From Nilaparvata lugens (lineage: Eukaryota; Arthropoda; Insecta; Hemiptera; Delphacidae): DNA of 64,000 bases. Shown here piece after piece: positions 40,001 to 45,369 of this stretch (within the stretch, counting starts at the first letter, position 1; the number at the start of each line of letters is the position of its first letter). A program made the position numbers and the translations under genes. The DNA is taken from contig NC_052504.1 of NCBI RefSeq assembly GCF_014356525.2, positions 60,313,637-60,377,636 on the forward strand, written 5' to 3'. The notes under the pieces were generated by a model. The model did not search any database and had not been told where the DNA came from. It saw nothing but the letters and a program-made list of their open reading frames with translations.

Positions 40001-42595
40001 TCTTTTGGTCACTGATTAAATTAAATTCCACAAATCTACCAAAATTAATATAATCAATAATTCGCAAGTGGCTACAGTGAGATTCACATTCCAAAATCAG
40101 CAAAGTTGATTAATATTGGTTTGCTATCCTTGTCTGTCATGAGATAAAGTAGATAGTTTTTATCCTTTACCAACTCCGCACCGTTAATAAATTGCTAGGA
40201 ATACGATAAATTCAACTTAAATATGTTCTTAATAATTATAAAATATTATAGAGTTTATAAATATAACAAGAATTAACAATTAATGTACATGAAATATATC
40301 AGGATAACTTGAATCACAGCCTTCTGATCAGTTCTACTGACTTTGAAATGTCAATCTCACTATAGAAACACTTCAAATTCTTAATTAATTGGAGTAGGTA
40401 AATCGATTAAAATAGTCGATTTTTCTGCCTACTACAAGAGAGTAAAATTATTTCAGTTACAAACAAATTACAATAATTTCCAATTTTAAACAATTCTAAT
40501 TACTTCTAACATTCTTTCATAAACAATGACTAGAAATTTTAAACAATTTTCAATTTTAAACAATTCTAATTACTTCTAACATTCTTTCATAAACAATTAA
40601 AAAAAAATTGTCAACTAATAACGTTAATAACTGATGGCTCCGTTGATTTTCAATGTCCAGGCTTCCTAGCTATATAGCTCAGTCATACTTAGACTAATTG
40701 TGGGCACATACTAAAGCAGAAAGCAGCCTACACACAAGGATTTGAGACGTTGACTATAAAGGTAGGCGTACACAGATCGTCATCGGACGATTAGATTTGA
40801 TGCATTGTTTTCAATTGGAGTGCGCATACCAATACGATGTGGATAGGTATGCGCGCGCATTCCAATTGAAAACAATGCATCAAATCTAATCATCCGATTT
40901 GTCTGATGCGTGCCGTCCGTTCGATGACGATCCGTGTGCGTTCACTATCTGTGGGGATACGGAATTTGAAATATCATGTACATTTCATTTCTAGACGTTT
41001 CCGATTCCGCGTTCCCCTAGCAGCTAGTAGTCTCCACTAATGTCCCTGTGTGCTTAAGCTTCAACTTACCAGATTTTGATGGTTTATATTCATCTTCCGA
41101 TCCATCGTTTTCAAGCAAAGCCTCAACTTCATCAATGGAACTGTCTGTAAAAATAAGAAAAACCAATTCAGCTACTTGGAGAGAAATTAACATTTAGAGA
41201 AAAGAGCACTGTTATCTTACAATTAAAGTTTGTGTAATCTGACAATAAATTATACGTAACACACAACACGGATATTTTATTTTGAAATAATGTAAATATT
41301 AGAACACTTGTTAAGATGTAATTACACTAGAAATGTTAGGCAGCTTTATTTCAAGTGAACCAATTTTCCATATAATTGACACATAACTCCACAAACAGAA
41401 AAGCAAAATTACTGTAAGTCTTACTTCTGAGTAACATAGAATTAGCTCAAGATCGATGAAATTGATATCTATTTTGTTAAATGCAATATTAGTATCACAT
41501 GCAGTTTTAGTAATGTCTAAATAAAAGATCGACATTTTTCACATTGAGCTGGATATGCAATATACTAGAAAGACTTGAAGTTGTAGAATTAAACTCTACT
41601 AGTAGTTTTGTGAACTACAGTAGACCTCGGGCATTTATAAACCACAGCCTCCTCTAATATTTTCCATCAGAGTGAATTCTGTCCTCTCCTGTCGTGTCGG
41701 CAAGATATCGGTGTGAAAACGGCTGGCTGTTTGGGTTGATATATCGACGATGCTAATCATCTGTTGTAAACAACTACTATCTGTTGTAAAGCTAATTTCC
41801 TACAAGATATACTGGCTTGTGGCTAATGTTAACCAATTACATTGTTGATAGTAGGTAACTATTGGAAAAGTTGTATTTTAGTAATGTCGAATATGAGCAA
41901 ACAAAGTTAGGACATGCATGCAGCTTAAAATTGAATCAATACTTGCACAGAAATCAACAACAAATCAACTCTGCATATATATGTGAATGACGACTACTAT
42001 TTGGGCTTAATATGTCAATATTAAGAATTGAGTTAGTTGGGCTTGGATTGGTTTGGTAAATATACAACACAAACCCCTTTAAAACTACACTTTCATAGAG
42101 CCTATAGAAAACCCTTTAACTGCACTCCCATTGAGTACATCAAATGAGCTTATTAGCATTGATGTAAGCAAGCTGATCTTTTGATGATCTTACCAGGTGA
42201 TCGGTTGATGAAATTCATAAATTTAACAATTCTCAATTCAAATTCAGTGAGATATGCCCACCTATAAAGCACTCCTATAGAGTGCAGTAAATAGGCTTCG
42301 TCTGACAAAAGCCCATAAAGTGCACTGTCTCTGGAAACTGAATATAAAACATTTTACCTTTATCGATATCCTGGTCTTCGTCACCGGGCTCGTTCGGAGT
42401 TTTATTTTCTTTTTGTTTTTCTTTTTTCGGACCCAGTTCCAACTTTGCTTTTTTAGCTTTTGGAGTTTTTATATCTGAAGAACGATGCTTTTTTACGGCA
42501 GAGTTGGGTGTTCTAGTTTTTGATGTGTCATCAGATTGCACTCTAGGCGAAGAAGAGGACGGTTTTGTAAAATAATTGAAGAGTGTGTTGGACAT
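5173..42595 (-). CDS. MSH6: MSH6, DNA mismatch-repair MutS homolog (23 exons, complete)
   Basis: MSH6 pairs with MSH2 (MutS-alpha) in the nucleus and recognises base mismatches and small loops. I joined 23 exons, all GT-AG, whose phases agree; they total 3501 nt, 1166 residues plus stop, with no lesion. Visible in order: NTLFNYF at residues 3-9, resembling the PCNA-binding box but lacking the usual Gln; a Ser/Glu/Lys-rich disordered linker to about 200; the mismatch-reading Phe-X-Glu motif (F264-E266 in GKFYELF); connector and lever/clamp regions about 345-870; ATPase with Walker [10 protein letters not shown] (945-953), signature STFFMELSE (999-1007), Walker B LVLIDELG (1020-1027) and His switch STHYHS (H1058); C-terminal dimer region to 1166. 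There is no PWWP domain, as in other insect MSH6 proteins; human MSH6 is about 1360 residues. Introns 6 and 13 are swollen by transposons. MSH2, MSH3 and other MutS paralogs are excluded by the FYE motif in its MSH6-type context and by the acidic N-terminus with PIP-like start. Confidence 0.96.
5560..6148. repeat. Nested fold-back repeat in MSH6 intron 22
   Basis: Arms 5560-5710 and 5966-6097 are inverted copies (for example gtttaaac...gttcagttacgag against ctcgtaactgaac). A second inverted pair overlaps: 5928-5972 against 6104-6148, both carrying agagaaacagagcac. The two pairs interlock, as if one fold-back element inserted into another. Confidence 0.75.
6625..6776 (-). CDS. MSH6: MSH6 exon 22 (D-loop and His switch, residues 1027-1077)
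   Basis: Encodes [20 protein letters not shown] and [12 protein letters not shown]; His1058 is the switch histidine. Acceptor TTGTAG, donor GTATGC. Confidence 0.97.
6979..7050. repeat. (CA)n microsatellite
   Basis: About 36 uninterrupted CA units in MSH6 intron 21. The apparent Thr-His ORF over it is an artefact of the repeat. Confidence 0.97.
7536..7713 (-). CDS. MSH6: MSH6 exon 21 (signature and Walker B, residues 968-1026)
   Basis: Encodes [37 protein letters not shown] and LVLIDELG. Glu1025 is the expected catalytic base. Acceptor TTTCAG, donor GTAAAT after ...GAACTAG. Confidence 0.98.
7952..8175. repeat. GC-rich fold-back MITE
   Basis: Starts ctagccgtcaggctcgc and ends gcgagcctgaaagctag; the two halves are inverted copies sharing gcgagcgaagcgagcc and ccagtcgggggtcc. 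GC content is far above its surroundings. It lies in MSH6 intron 20. Confidence 0.8.
8176..8625. repeat. Dispersed-repeat tail with GAGT microsatellite
   Basis: Holds (gtga)n at about 8576-8597 and ends tcgcttttatatatatagat, a form common at ends of dispersed arthropod repeats. No coding capacity is visible. Confidence 0.4.
8709..8811. repeat. Short MITE-like inverted repeat
   Basis: gacccggtttctaggacact at the left is the inverse of agtgtacttgaaatcgggcc at the right, in MSH6 intron 20. About 100 bp, no coding capacity. Confidence 0.6.
9249..9428 (-). CDS. MSH6: MSH6 exon 20 (Walker A, residues 908-967)
   Basis: 60 codons with [12 protein letters not shown], then [18 protein letters not shown]: Walker A Lys951 and Ser952 bind ATP and magnesium. 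Ends MAQM|GTAACG. This exon is more GC-rich than the surrounding introns. Confidence 0.98.
9831..9965. repeat. Short MITE-like inverted repeat
   Basis: agtgtgtacacaaagagcg at the left matches the inverse of cgctctgtatgcacacac at the right; about 135 bp, in MSH6 intron 19. Confidence 0.6.
10470..10602 (-). CDS. MSH6: MSH6 exon 19 (residues 863-907)
   Basis: Encodes [20 protein letters not shown], the conserved 'lever to ATPase' helix ([15 protein letters not shown]), then [10 protein letters not shown]. Acceptor TGTTAG, donor GTAAGT. Confidence 0.96.
10645..10694. repeat. 22-bp tandem repeat, about 2.5 copies
   Basis: The unit catgcattggactagaacatcc is repeated directly within MSH6 intron 18, shortly past exon 19 on the plus map. 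Confidence 0.85.
11101..11192 (-). CDS. MSH6: MSH6 exon 18 (lever helix, residues 833-862)
   Basis: Encodes [30 protein letters not shown], a long alpha-helix of the lever. Acceptor TTCCAG, donor GTAATT, phase 2 out. Confidence 0.94.
11921..12055 (-). CDS. MSH6: MSH6 exon 17 (clamp, residues 788-832)
   Basis: 45 codons with [15 protein letters not shown] and [11 protein letters not shown], the DNA-clamp strands. Acceptor CTTCAG, donor GTAAGT, phase 0 both sides. Confidence 0.96.
12684..12839 (-). CDS. MSH6: MSH6 exon 16 (clamp, residues 736-787)
   Basis: 52 codons: [20 protein letters not shown] then [11 protein letters not shown] and a helical segment; this is the lever/clamp junction (FD...A...G.I.P..G.D..YD). 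Acceptor TTTCAG, donor GTCAGT. Confidence 0.96.
13490..13599 (-). CDS. MSH6: MSH6 exon 15 (residues 699-735)
   Basis: Encodes a variable loop ([19 protein letters not shown]) then [10 protein letters not shown], matching the PDL...L.F lever helix of MSH6. Acceptor TTTTCAG, donor GTAATT. Confidence 0.92.
14279..14436 (-). CDS. MSH6: MSH6 exon 14 (lever/clamp, residues 646-698)
   Basis: Encodes [20 protein letters not shown], conserved in MSH6. Its acceptor and first bases are duplicated 68 bp upstream (acceptor copy at 14504). Donor GTGATT, phase 1. Confidence 0.95.
14419..14556. repeat. 68-bp tandem duplication covering the exon 14 acceptor
   Basis: agtgctttgtgcataga(t/a)cctgaaaatatt and the following attatttatttttgtaa...actagata occur twice, 68 bases apart. 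The left copy contains the real exon 14 acceptor; the right copy carries a second AG site at 14505-14506. Confidence 0.9.
14567..15176 (-). mobile_element. Internally deleted mariner-like transposon
   Basis: Terminal inverted repeats tacagagtgaaaaagaactcc at the left and the inverse at the right (aagttctttttcaaacacactgta), flanked by TA. On the minus strand, degenerate transposase C-terminal pieces are readable: TWPPRSLD (the WPPRSPDLTPLDF block), [20 protein letters not shown] and [14 protein letters not shown]. Stops and a frameshift break it, and the first two thirds of a transposase are absent. In MSH6 intron 13, in the sense of MSH6. Confidence 0.82.
15777..16823. mobile_element. Non-autonomous hAT element with 8-bp target duplication
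   Basis: The 8-bp direct repeat caatcaag sits at 15769-15776 and 16824-16831. The termini are ccgtggcggcccgt and, inverted, cagtagcggctcgt, a hAT-type end (CAGTGGCGG), followed by agggaagcc...gggcttccc. 1047 bp with no transposase ORF. In MSH6 intron 13. Confidence 0.85.
16888..17278 (+). repeat. 5' LTR of the BEL/Pao element
   Basis: 391 bp, TG...CA ends (tgtttggacg...aataaaca). Differs from the 3' LTR at only a few positions plus a 3-bp indel (aataattg against aattg). Confidence 0.95.
17925..19631 (+). pseudogene. BEL/Pao gag and protease region, truncated
   Basis: I start at the ATG at 17925 ([20 protein letters not shown]); the frame is open upstream to 17817 but in leader sequence. The first 110 residues are charged and helical. 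[19 protein letters not shown] begins DUF1759, the BEL/Pao gag domain. CxxC-type zinc-binding segments follow ([40 protein letters not shown]). [14 protein letters not shown] is the DUF1758-type aspartic protease active site (DSAS). The frame runs into an inserted AT-rich repeat at about 19540 and stops at 19629-19631. Confidence 0.9.
19540..19735 (-). repeat. Short interspersed repeat inserted in BEL pol
   Basis: An AT-rich segment, tttattcatttattgtata...gaggaaaaactaggctgagcc, breaks the BEL frame. Related copies are at about 23425-23590 and 39230-39345. Starting with ttattta on the plus strand suggests a SINE or LINE 3' end in reverse orientation. Confidence 0.7.
19736..21832 (+). pseudogene. 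BEL/Pao pol remnant (partial RT, RNase H-like, C-terminal domain)
   Basis: Open from just past the inserted repeat; the ATG-less frame holds [12 protein letters not shown] and [18 protein letters not shown] (pre-RT region). A lysine/glutamate-rich segment of about 120 residues (about 20200-20530) then occupies the place of the RT fingers. The palm motif [12 protein letters not shown] (about 20647-20682) and [20 protein letters not shown] are intact. [21 protein letters not shown] and [10 protein letters not shown] follow. The integrase zinc-finger and DDE core are absent; the frame jumps to [14 protein letters not shown] and [10 protein letters not shown], the C-terminal DUF5641. It therefore lacks most polymerase and all integrase activity. 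Confidence 0.88.
22126..22519 (+). repeat. 3' LTR of the BEL/Pao element
   Basis: 394 bp, tgttcggacg...aataaaca, followed directly by the target duplication gtatg. An AATAAA at its end could act as a poly(A) signal on the plus strand. Confidence 0.95.
22622..22783 (-). CDS. MSH6: MSH6 exon 13 (lever domain, residues 592-645)
   Basis: Encodes [20 protein letters not shown] and [12 protein letters not shown]. The donor is GTAAAAT, the same form as exons 1 and 6. It lies 103 bases from the right LTR of the BEL element, which inserted into the following intron. Confidence 0.95.
22916..23028 (-). CDS. MSH6: MSH6 exon 12 (lever domain, residues 555-591)
   Basis: Encodes [20 protein letters not shown] and [11 protein letters not shown], the hallmark start of the MutS III lever. 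Acceptor TTCTTAG. Two decayed copies of this acceptor and exon start lie 57 and 161 bases upstream in the transcript (23085 and 23189). Donor GTATTC, phase 2. Confidence 0.96.
23021..23195 (-). repeat. Decayed repeats of the exon 12 acceptor region
   Basis: The exon 12 start (acceptor at 23028) is echoed at 23085 (CAG|GTTTTGGAtagtg) and at 23189 (CAG|GTTTGGATGCTGTCAGC). The third copy still resembles the first nine exon codons. tacattaacgcactatc repeats between them. Confidence 0.8.
23425..23600 (-). repeat. Copy of the same short interspersed repeat
   Basis: ttattcatttattgtacaaa...ggaagaaaaaccaaggtaagcctgta matches the 19540 insert base by base over most of its length; in MSH6 intron 11. 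Confidence 0.7.
23821..24017 (-). CDS. MSH6: MSH6 exon 11 (residues 489-554)
   Basis: Encodes [20 protein letters not shown], the connector-to-lever transition. The donor is ATG|GTCAGA, a weaker match than the other donors, but it is fixed by the phase and by the Met-Val join to exon 12. Confidence 0.95.
24130..24931. repeat. Direct tandem duplication, period 401 bp, two copies
   Basis: The block starting tattgaaaaacaatatctc at 24131 recurs at 24532, and the copies look identical over about 395 bases, ending tttactgccatgaaaca. It holds no ORF. In MSH6 intron 10. Identity implies a recent event or an assembly artefact. Confidence 0.93.
25050..25770 (-). pseudogene. CR1/Jockey-type LINE fragment (RT C-terminal part)
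   Basis: Reading minus: [20 protein letters not shown] and [13 protein letters not shown], then [20 protein letters not shown], then [20 protein letters not shown] and [15 protein letters not shown] in shifted frames. This is the conserved post-palm end of CR1/Jockey-like reverse transcriptases. Several frameshifts break it; no 5' part. In MSH6 intron 10, same strand as MSH6. Confidence 0.85.
25981..26176 (-). CDS. MSH6: MSH6 exon 10 (connector domain, residues 424-488)
   Basis: Encodes [20 protein letters not shown] then a less conserved loop ending [12 protein letters not shown]. Acceptor TTTCAG, donor GTAAGT. Confidence 0.96.
26695..26832 (-). CDS. MSH6: MSH6 exon 9 (connector domain, residues 378-423)
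   Basis: 46 codons: [20 protein letters not shown] and [15 protein letters not shown], the MutS II connector beta-strands. Acceptor TTTGCAG, donor GTAATT, phase 0 both sides. Confidence 0.97.
27000..27145 (-). repeat. AT-rich interspersed repeat fragment
   Basis: ttttattttccatt...aataatacacttaatacaatacaggaaaaaatcctgc followed by taaggcataagcctgagcgcagg. Similar architecture to the three copies above (poly-T head, hairpin-like end) but the base-level relation is uncertain; in MSH6 intron 8. Confidence 0.4.
27330..27469 (-). CDS. MSH6: MSH6 exon 8 (residues 331-377)
   Basis: Encodes [20 protein letters not shown], closing the mismatch-binding domain and entering the connector domain. Acceptor TTTTCCAG, donor GTAAAC. 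Confidence 0.96.
27560..28690. repeat. Complex direct and inverted repeat array in MSH6 intron 7
   Basis: Arms 28252-28393 and 28544-28683 are inverted copies of about 140 bp. Diverged direct copies of the same units are at about 27610-27870 (gttttcgag, ttctcttcattttgatgta). The centre atgtttacctcctagctgg (28456-28474) is inverted at about 27940-27960. Unknown family, no ORF. Confidence 0.75.
28730..28865 (-). CDS. MSH6: MSH6 exon 7 (residues 286-330)
   Basis: Encodes [20 protein letters not shown] and [15 protein letters not shown], the strongly conserved second half of the MutS I domain. Acceptor TTACAG, donor GTATGT, phase 0 in and 1 out. Confidence 0.97.
29107..29455 (+). pseudogene. LINE C ORF1, first part
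   Basis: Coiled-coil-like segment ([20 protein letters not shown]) followed by a basic linker and [19 protein letters not shown], start of an esterase-like fold. No ATG is needed at 29107; the LINE is probably 5'-truncated. The frame is cut by the RTE-like insertion inside the target duplication. Confidence 0.75.
29456..32904 (+). mobile_element. RTE-like LINE inserted in LINE C, 17-bp target duplication (LINE D)
   Basis: Flanked by perfect 17-bp repeats (29439-29455 and 32905-32921, aataaatgaaaaggcat). Ends in a GAAGAAGAAG-type tail, as many RTE-type insect elements do. 3449 bp, apparently near full length. The endonuclease and RT are readable but broken. Confidence 0.93.
29728..32640 (+). 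pseudogene. LINE D endonuclease-reverse transcriptase, disabled
   Basis: From ATG 29728 about 110 leader residues precede [53 protein letters not shown] and QIDFILSN (endonuclease). RT follows: [24 protein letters not shown] motif A as [62 protein letters not shown] and [14 protein letters not shown]. Insect proteins annotated 'craniofacial development protein 2-like' are this endonuclease type. An in-frame stop at 31429-31431, frameshifts near 31800 and 32110, and a stop near 32234 disable it. Confidence 0.92.
32905..33443 (+). pseudogene. LINE C ORF1, second part
   Basis: Resumes in the target duplication with [20 protein letters not shown] and [12 protein letters not shown], then [12 protein letters not shown] frame break near 33163 is followed by [20 protein letters not shown], the usual end of this esterase domain (H..H.N..G). 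Confidence 0.75.
33515..34414 (+). pseudogene. LINE C ORF2, apurinic-like endonuclease
   Basis: About 300 residues: [73 protein letters not shown] and [10 protein letters not shown]. These are the ordered motifs of the exonuclease-endonuclease-phosphatase fold (N..S, E..W, Y.SP, GD.N.D, DH). Ends at 34414 by a stop. Confidence 0.9.
34832..35706. mobile_element. 875-bp fold-back element built of AGCATTTGCTC modules
   Basis: Ends gggccatatgaataaa and (inverted) ggcccatatgaataaa. Both arms repeat the word gagcatttgct or its inverse gagcaaatgct many times, with internal atgaataaa boundaries at 34911 and 34993 and ttattcat at 35592. About 450 bp of unrelated AT-rich core lies between. No ORF. Inserted in LINE C between the endonuclease linker and RT. 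Confidence 0.85.
35707..37332 (+). pseudogene. LINE C ORF2, reverse transcriptase
   Basis: After the fold-back insertion the sequence resumes with linker, then [60 protein letters not shown] and [11 protein letters not shown] (palm A, B and C motifs). [20 protein letters not shown] and [12 protein letters not shown]...[10 protein letters not shown] follow. At least four stops and one frameshift at about 37070 are present. Confidence 0.9.
37767..37804. repeat. Perfect 18-bp-arm palindrome
   Basis: catagccacctctaatac, a 2-base loop ag, and gtattagaggtggctatg. It stands between the LINE C 3' end and MSH6 exon 6. It could be a tiny MITE core or a replication-generated palindrome. Confidence 0.9.
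37951..38085 (-). CDS. MSH6: MSH6 exon 6 (mismatch-binding domain, residues 241-285)
   Basis: Carries [13 protein letters not shown] and [15 protein letters not shown]. Phe264 and Glu266 are the mismatch-stacking Phe-X-Glu pair that separates MSH6 from MSH2. Acceptor TTGCAG, donor GTAAAAT. The next intron is about 9.1 kb and filled with nested retroelements. Confidence 0.97.
38286..38350 (-). repeat. tRNA-like B-box repeat beside exon 5
   Basis: On the minus strand ggtcgtgggttcgaatcctg fits a Pol III B box. The plus-strand ORF through it reads the familiar AGFEPTT string, a translation of such repeats and not a protein. Probably a SINE fragment. Confidence 0.5.
38369..38533 (-). CDS. MSH6: MSH6 exon 5 (residues 186-240)
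   Basis: 55 codons leading into the MutS core; contains [15 protein letters not shown], the conserved lead-in found just before the mismatch-binding domain of MSH6. Acceptor TTCCAG, donor GTGAGT. A tRNA-like B-box repeat lies immediately past its donor. Confidence 0.95.
38913..39062 (-). CDS. MSH6: MSH6 exon 4 (residues 136-185)
   Basis: Exactly 50 codons, phase 0 both sides. Begins [10 protein letters not shown], a basic nuclear-localisation-like cluster, and ends in a Ser/Thr/Pro-rich segment. Acceptor ATTACAG, donor GTAATG. Confidence 0.9.
39228..39345 (-). repeat. Diverged copy of the short interspersed repeat
   Basis: tttattcatctatacaataa...gagaggaaaaataaggtaacc...ctctcccaaatttagata has the same block order as the copies at 19540 and 23425; in MSH6 intron 3. 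Confidence 0.5.
39824..39915 (-). CDS. MSH6: MSH6 exon 3 (residues 105-135)
   Basis: 92-nt exon almost entirely Glu/Ser/Asp (for example [20 protein letters not shown]). Acceptor TTTTCCAG, donor GTATTG. Low complexity, but phase-consistent and in the place where MSH6 proteins carry an acidic linker. Confidence 0.87.
40761..40942. repeat. 182-bp fold-back MITE
   Basis: acacagatcgtcatcgga and ttgatgcattgttttcaatt at the left recur inverted at the right (aattgaaaacaatgcatcaa, gatgacgatccgtgtgcg), with a 26-bp insertion in the right arm. In MSH6 intron 2. Confidence 0.85.
41070..41144 (-). CDS. MSH6: MSH6 exon 2 (residues 80-104)
   Basis: 75-nt acidic exon ([20 protein letters not shown]) between acceptor TTTTACAG and donor GTAAGT. 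It continues the disordered linker. Phase 1 in and out. Confidence 0.88.
42358..42595 (-). CDS. MSH6: MSH6 exon 1 (residues 1-79)
   Basis: Starts at the first ATG (42595) with MSNTLFNYF, a PIP-like box, followed by a Lys/Ser/Pro-rich stretch that includes KKHR and KAKKAK, plausible nuclear-localisation signals. Donor is GATAAAG|GTAAAAT. It ends one base into a codon. Confidence 0.93.
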
Positions 42596-42840
42596 TATTG
42601 TTGTTTAATAGCTGAAGCAAAAAAGAAAAGAAAACATTCATCACACAAAAAAGAAATTCAAAGAACCAAAATAGTTACACAAAAATATACCAAATCTACC
42701 TGTTCTTTAATATTTTATAATCTTAGTAAAACAAATTACGGCTTAAGACAAGATATTAGAGTTTCCAAATTATGCGAAATTTCAATCTTTTCATGCAAGA
42801 CCATATGACTAGATATATTTACCCTTCGTGGAATATATGA
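42596..42840 (-). promoter_or_regulatory. MSH6 upstream region
   Basis: Sequence directly 5' of the MSH6 start codon on the minus strand. It is AT-rich and I see no convincing TATA box or initiator, so the transcription start is not placed. No divergent gene shares it. Confidence 0.3.
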
Positions 42841-42859
42841 TGTATATATTTTTTGTTCT

Positions 42860-43136
42860 CAAATATAAGGATATTCGAGAGGAGCTCAAAGTTGAGATTG
42901 AGACTCTGAATGAAGAAATTAAAAAAAATCGAAGTAGATGGAAAGCGCACATAGATAGAATGCCAACCGGTAGAATACCTGTGAATTACAAACCAGCAGG
43001 TAAAAGAGACGTTGAGATAACCTACAAAGGAAAAGTTGGTCTCAATAGGCTACTAAAGATAAATTTGAATTATAATTTTGATAAATTCAATTCTCAAAAG
43101 ACTATAGAAACGCAACACAAAACAAGCAACGTTTAA
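42860..43136 (+). pseudogene. Non-LTR retrotransposon C-terminal fragment
   Basis: IREELKVEIETLNEEIKKNR then SRWKAHIDRMPTGRIPVNYK and PAGKRDV. The pattern RWK.H..RM...RIP....Y.P.GKRDV is the tail of many insect LINE reverse transcriptases. Short, no catalytic part; the final residues are unrelated. Confidence 0.55.
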
Positions 43137-43234
43137 ATGAATAAATGATCTTTATTACCTATTATTAATGAACAAATCAAGTCTTTGGTGCAAAAAATAC
43201 AATTTCACATGAAGAAAAACAGTATCCCCTGAAG

Positions 43235-43545
43235 TTCATGTATAGAATTCTTTAATGGTAACATCCGGGATATTGAAAAACTCCCTTATTGAATAAAGAG
43301 GGGTTTTCACGAGGAATGCATAGGTACATTTGTTGAACTGCCGTATTTTAAGAGTCCTCGCTGATGCTGGCAGCCGGTTGAAAAGCCTCATGCTGAGGCT
43401 AACGGGGCTATTTTGTATCCTTCAGCTTTGTGAAGGGCAGGTTGAGTTGGCTTCTGCCTCTTGTGTTGTGGTCATGAAAGTCACTCCTCAGACTCAAACA
43501 TTCCAGGCTGCCTTTGATTTGTTCAAGGGATAAATGAAGATGTAA
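43235..43545 (-). pseudogene. CR1/Jockey-type LINE 3' fragment
   Basis: Minus strand: FHDHNTRGRSQLNLPFTKL, then LFNRLPASARTLKIRQFNK and TPLYSIREFF with a stop near 43235. This is the C-terminal end of the same class of LINE as LINE C ([10 protein letters not shown]...YSIEEF). One stop and one frame change in between. Confidence 0.82.
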
Positions 43546-44884
43546 AGGCAGTGACAGTCATGATCGATTCTGCACAAAACAGTGGGCGACAATGATTTAT
43601 AAAGACAACATGGGGTTACGCCTAACCCCCAACTTGAAAATATCTAAAAATTCCTACTAGATCTATTTTTTACACTGTTTTTCAATCATTCAAGTATCTT
43701 ATATTATGTAGTTCTTCAAATTTTATCAACGGAATGAATATAAATAATACTATTGACCCCCTGGGTTGGCTAACTCGCTCATGAATTGTTGTATTGTAAT
43801 CTTTGAAACCCGCATATTCTAATTATACAGAGTCGGTGAAAATTACGGAAACAGCTGAATATATTTTTTTTCATGAATAATTTGACCCCAAGGGATTCTT
43901 TCACCCACTAATGACCGACTTACAGCTTTAAGTACGTGTGCGGGAAGTAGATAAACAGCTAGTTAAGCAGACGAATGGAGCACTGGAATTCATGAATAGA
44001 CTATTGAAAATAAATTTCCTGGACAACAAGGCTTTGAAGAGACAACATAGCCTATACATTGGAGTGCACTTGAACCACAATGGAACGACCATATACTGGC
44101 AACTGCCTTATGTAACATAATTTCTTCAGATGAGACATTGAATCCAAAGCTGATTGATGACAACACATCCTGCCCAAACGCCTCACCGACTTTGACCCAT
44201 TATTGTCACAGAACTTATGATAAAGAGATTAAAAGATGGAGACTCGCCACAAAATTCTATTGAGATAGTCAATAGCACCCAAAACAACCCACCAAGAAAA
44301 TCACAGGATAGAAACTTGTTTAGAATATTTTACCTAAACATCCAAAGAGGATTACATTGAAAAACTGACAAAATGGAAATCGAATTGGATCAGTGTTCCC
44401 CTGATATTGTTATACTCACAGAACATGGATTAGGACAAGAGGAGCAATCAATAACTAATATCCCAGGCTCCACGCTCGTCTCACATTTCTGTCGGTCACA
44501 ACTGCTCTAGGGTGGAGTGGCAATATATAACAGGGATAACAGCTGCTACTCAGTGGGGCAGGCAGATCGTTCCTAACACAACAAACCAACCAACAGTACA
44601 AATTTTTGAAATAGCTCTGGTGAAAATACAGTTGAAGAAATTTAAACTAGTTGAAATAGATCTCCAGATCCCATAACAGTCAACGAATACCTCACTAGAT
44701 TAGGATCTTTGCTTAATGATTACTCTACAAAGCATCACAGAATCCTGATACTTGGCGATATAAATGCTGACCTATTGAAAACTGATAGCACAAGCCTAAC
44801 AGAACTAAAGAACACCCTATCTCAGCATGAGTGCAACATATAAATTACCAGCACAGCAACCAGAATTACCACAACCTCAGCTAC

Positions 44885-45046
44885 AAGTAGGCTATAGATG
44901 GTTGCTTCCACACCTACAACCTGATAAAATAAAGGCCACAGTATGACTGAATCAATTTCAGCTACAAGTAGGCTATAGATGGTTGCTTCCACAACCTACA
45001 ACCTGATAAAATAAAGGCCATAGTATGACTGAATCAATTTTTAGAT
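44885..45046 (+). repeat. 81-bp tandem duplication inside LINE A
   Basis: ctacaagtaggctatagatg...aggcca(c/t)agtatgactgaatc occurs twice in direct orientation, differing at two or three bases. It adds to the damage of the endonuclease-RT linker. Confidence 0.9.
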
Positions 45047-45369
45047 CACTACCAACATTCAAAAAAGGCGACAAAACAGATACAAAGAATTACAAACAGG
45101 CCAATAGCAAATCTGACTAAAATTTCAAAAATAATAGAACATGCAATTCATGACCAATTGACCAAACACCTCCAAGTCAATAACCTAATAACGCGGCATA
45201 ATTATGGGTTCAGAAAAGGACATAGTAAAGCAACAGCAATAACAGTTATGCAACAACACAAATAAACTTTAGGAGAAAAAACGGTATTAGGAATCTTCAT
45301 TGATCTACAGAAAGCATTTGACACACTGAATTGGGACACTCTGAAGATAAAACTGAAAATACTAATAAT

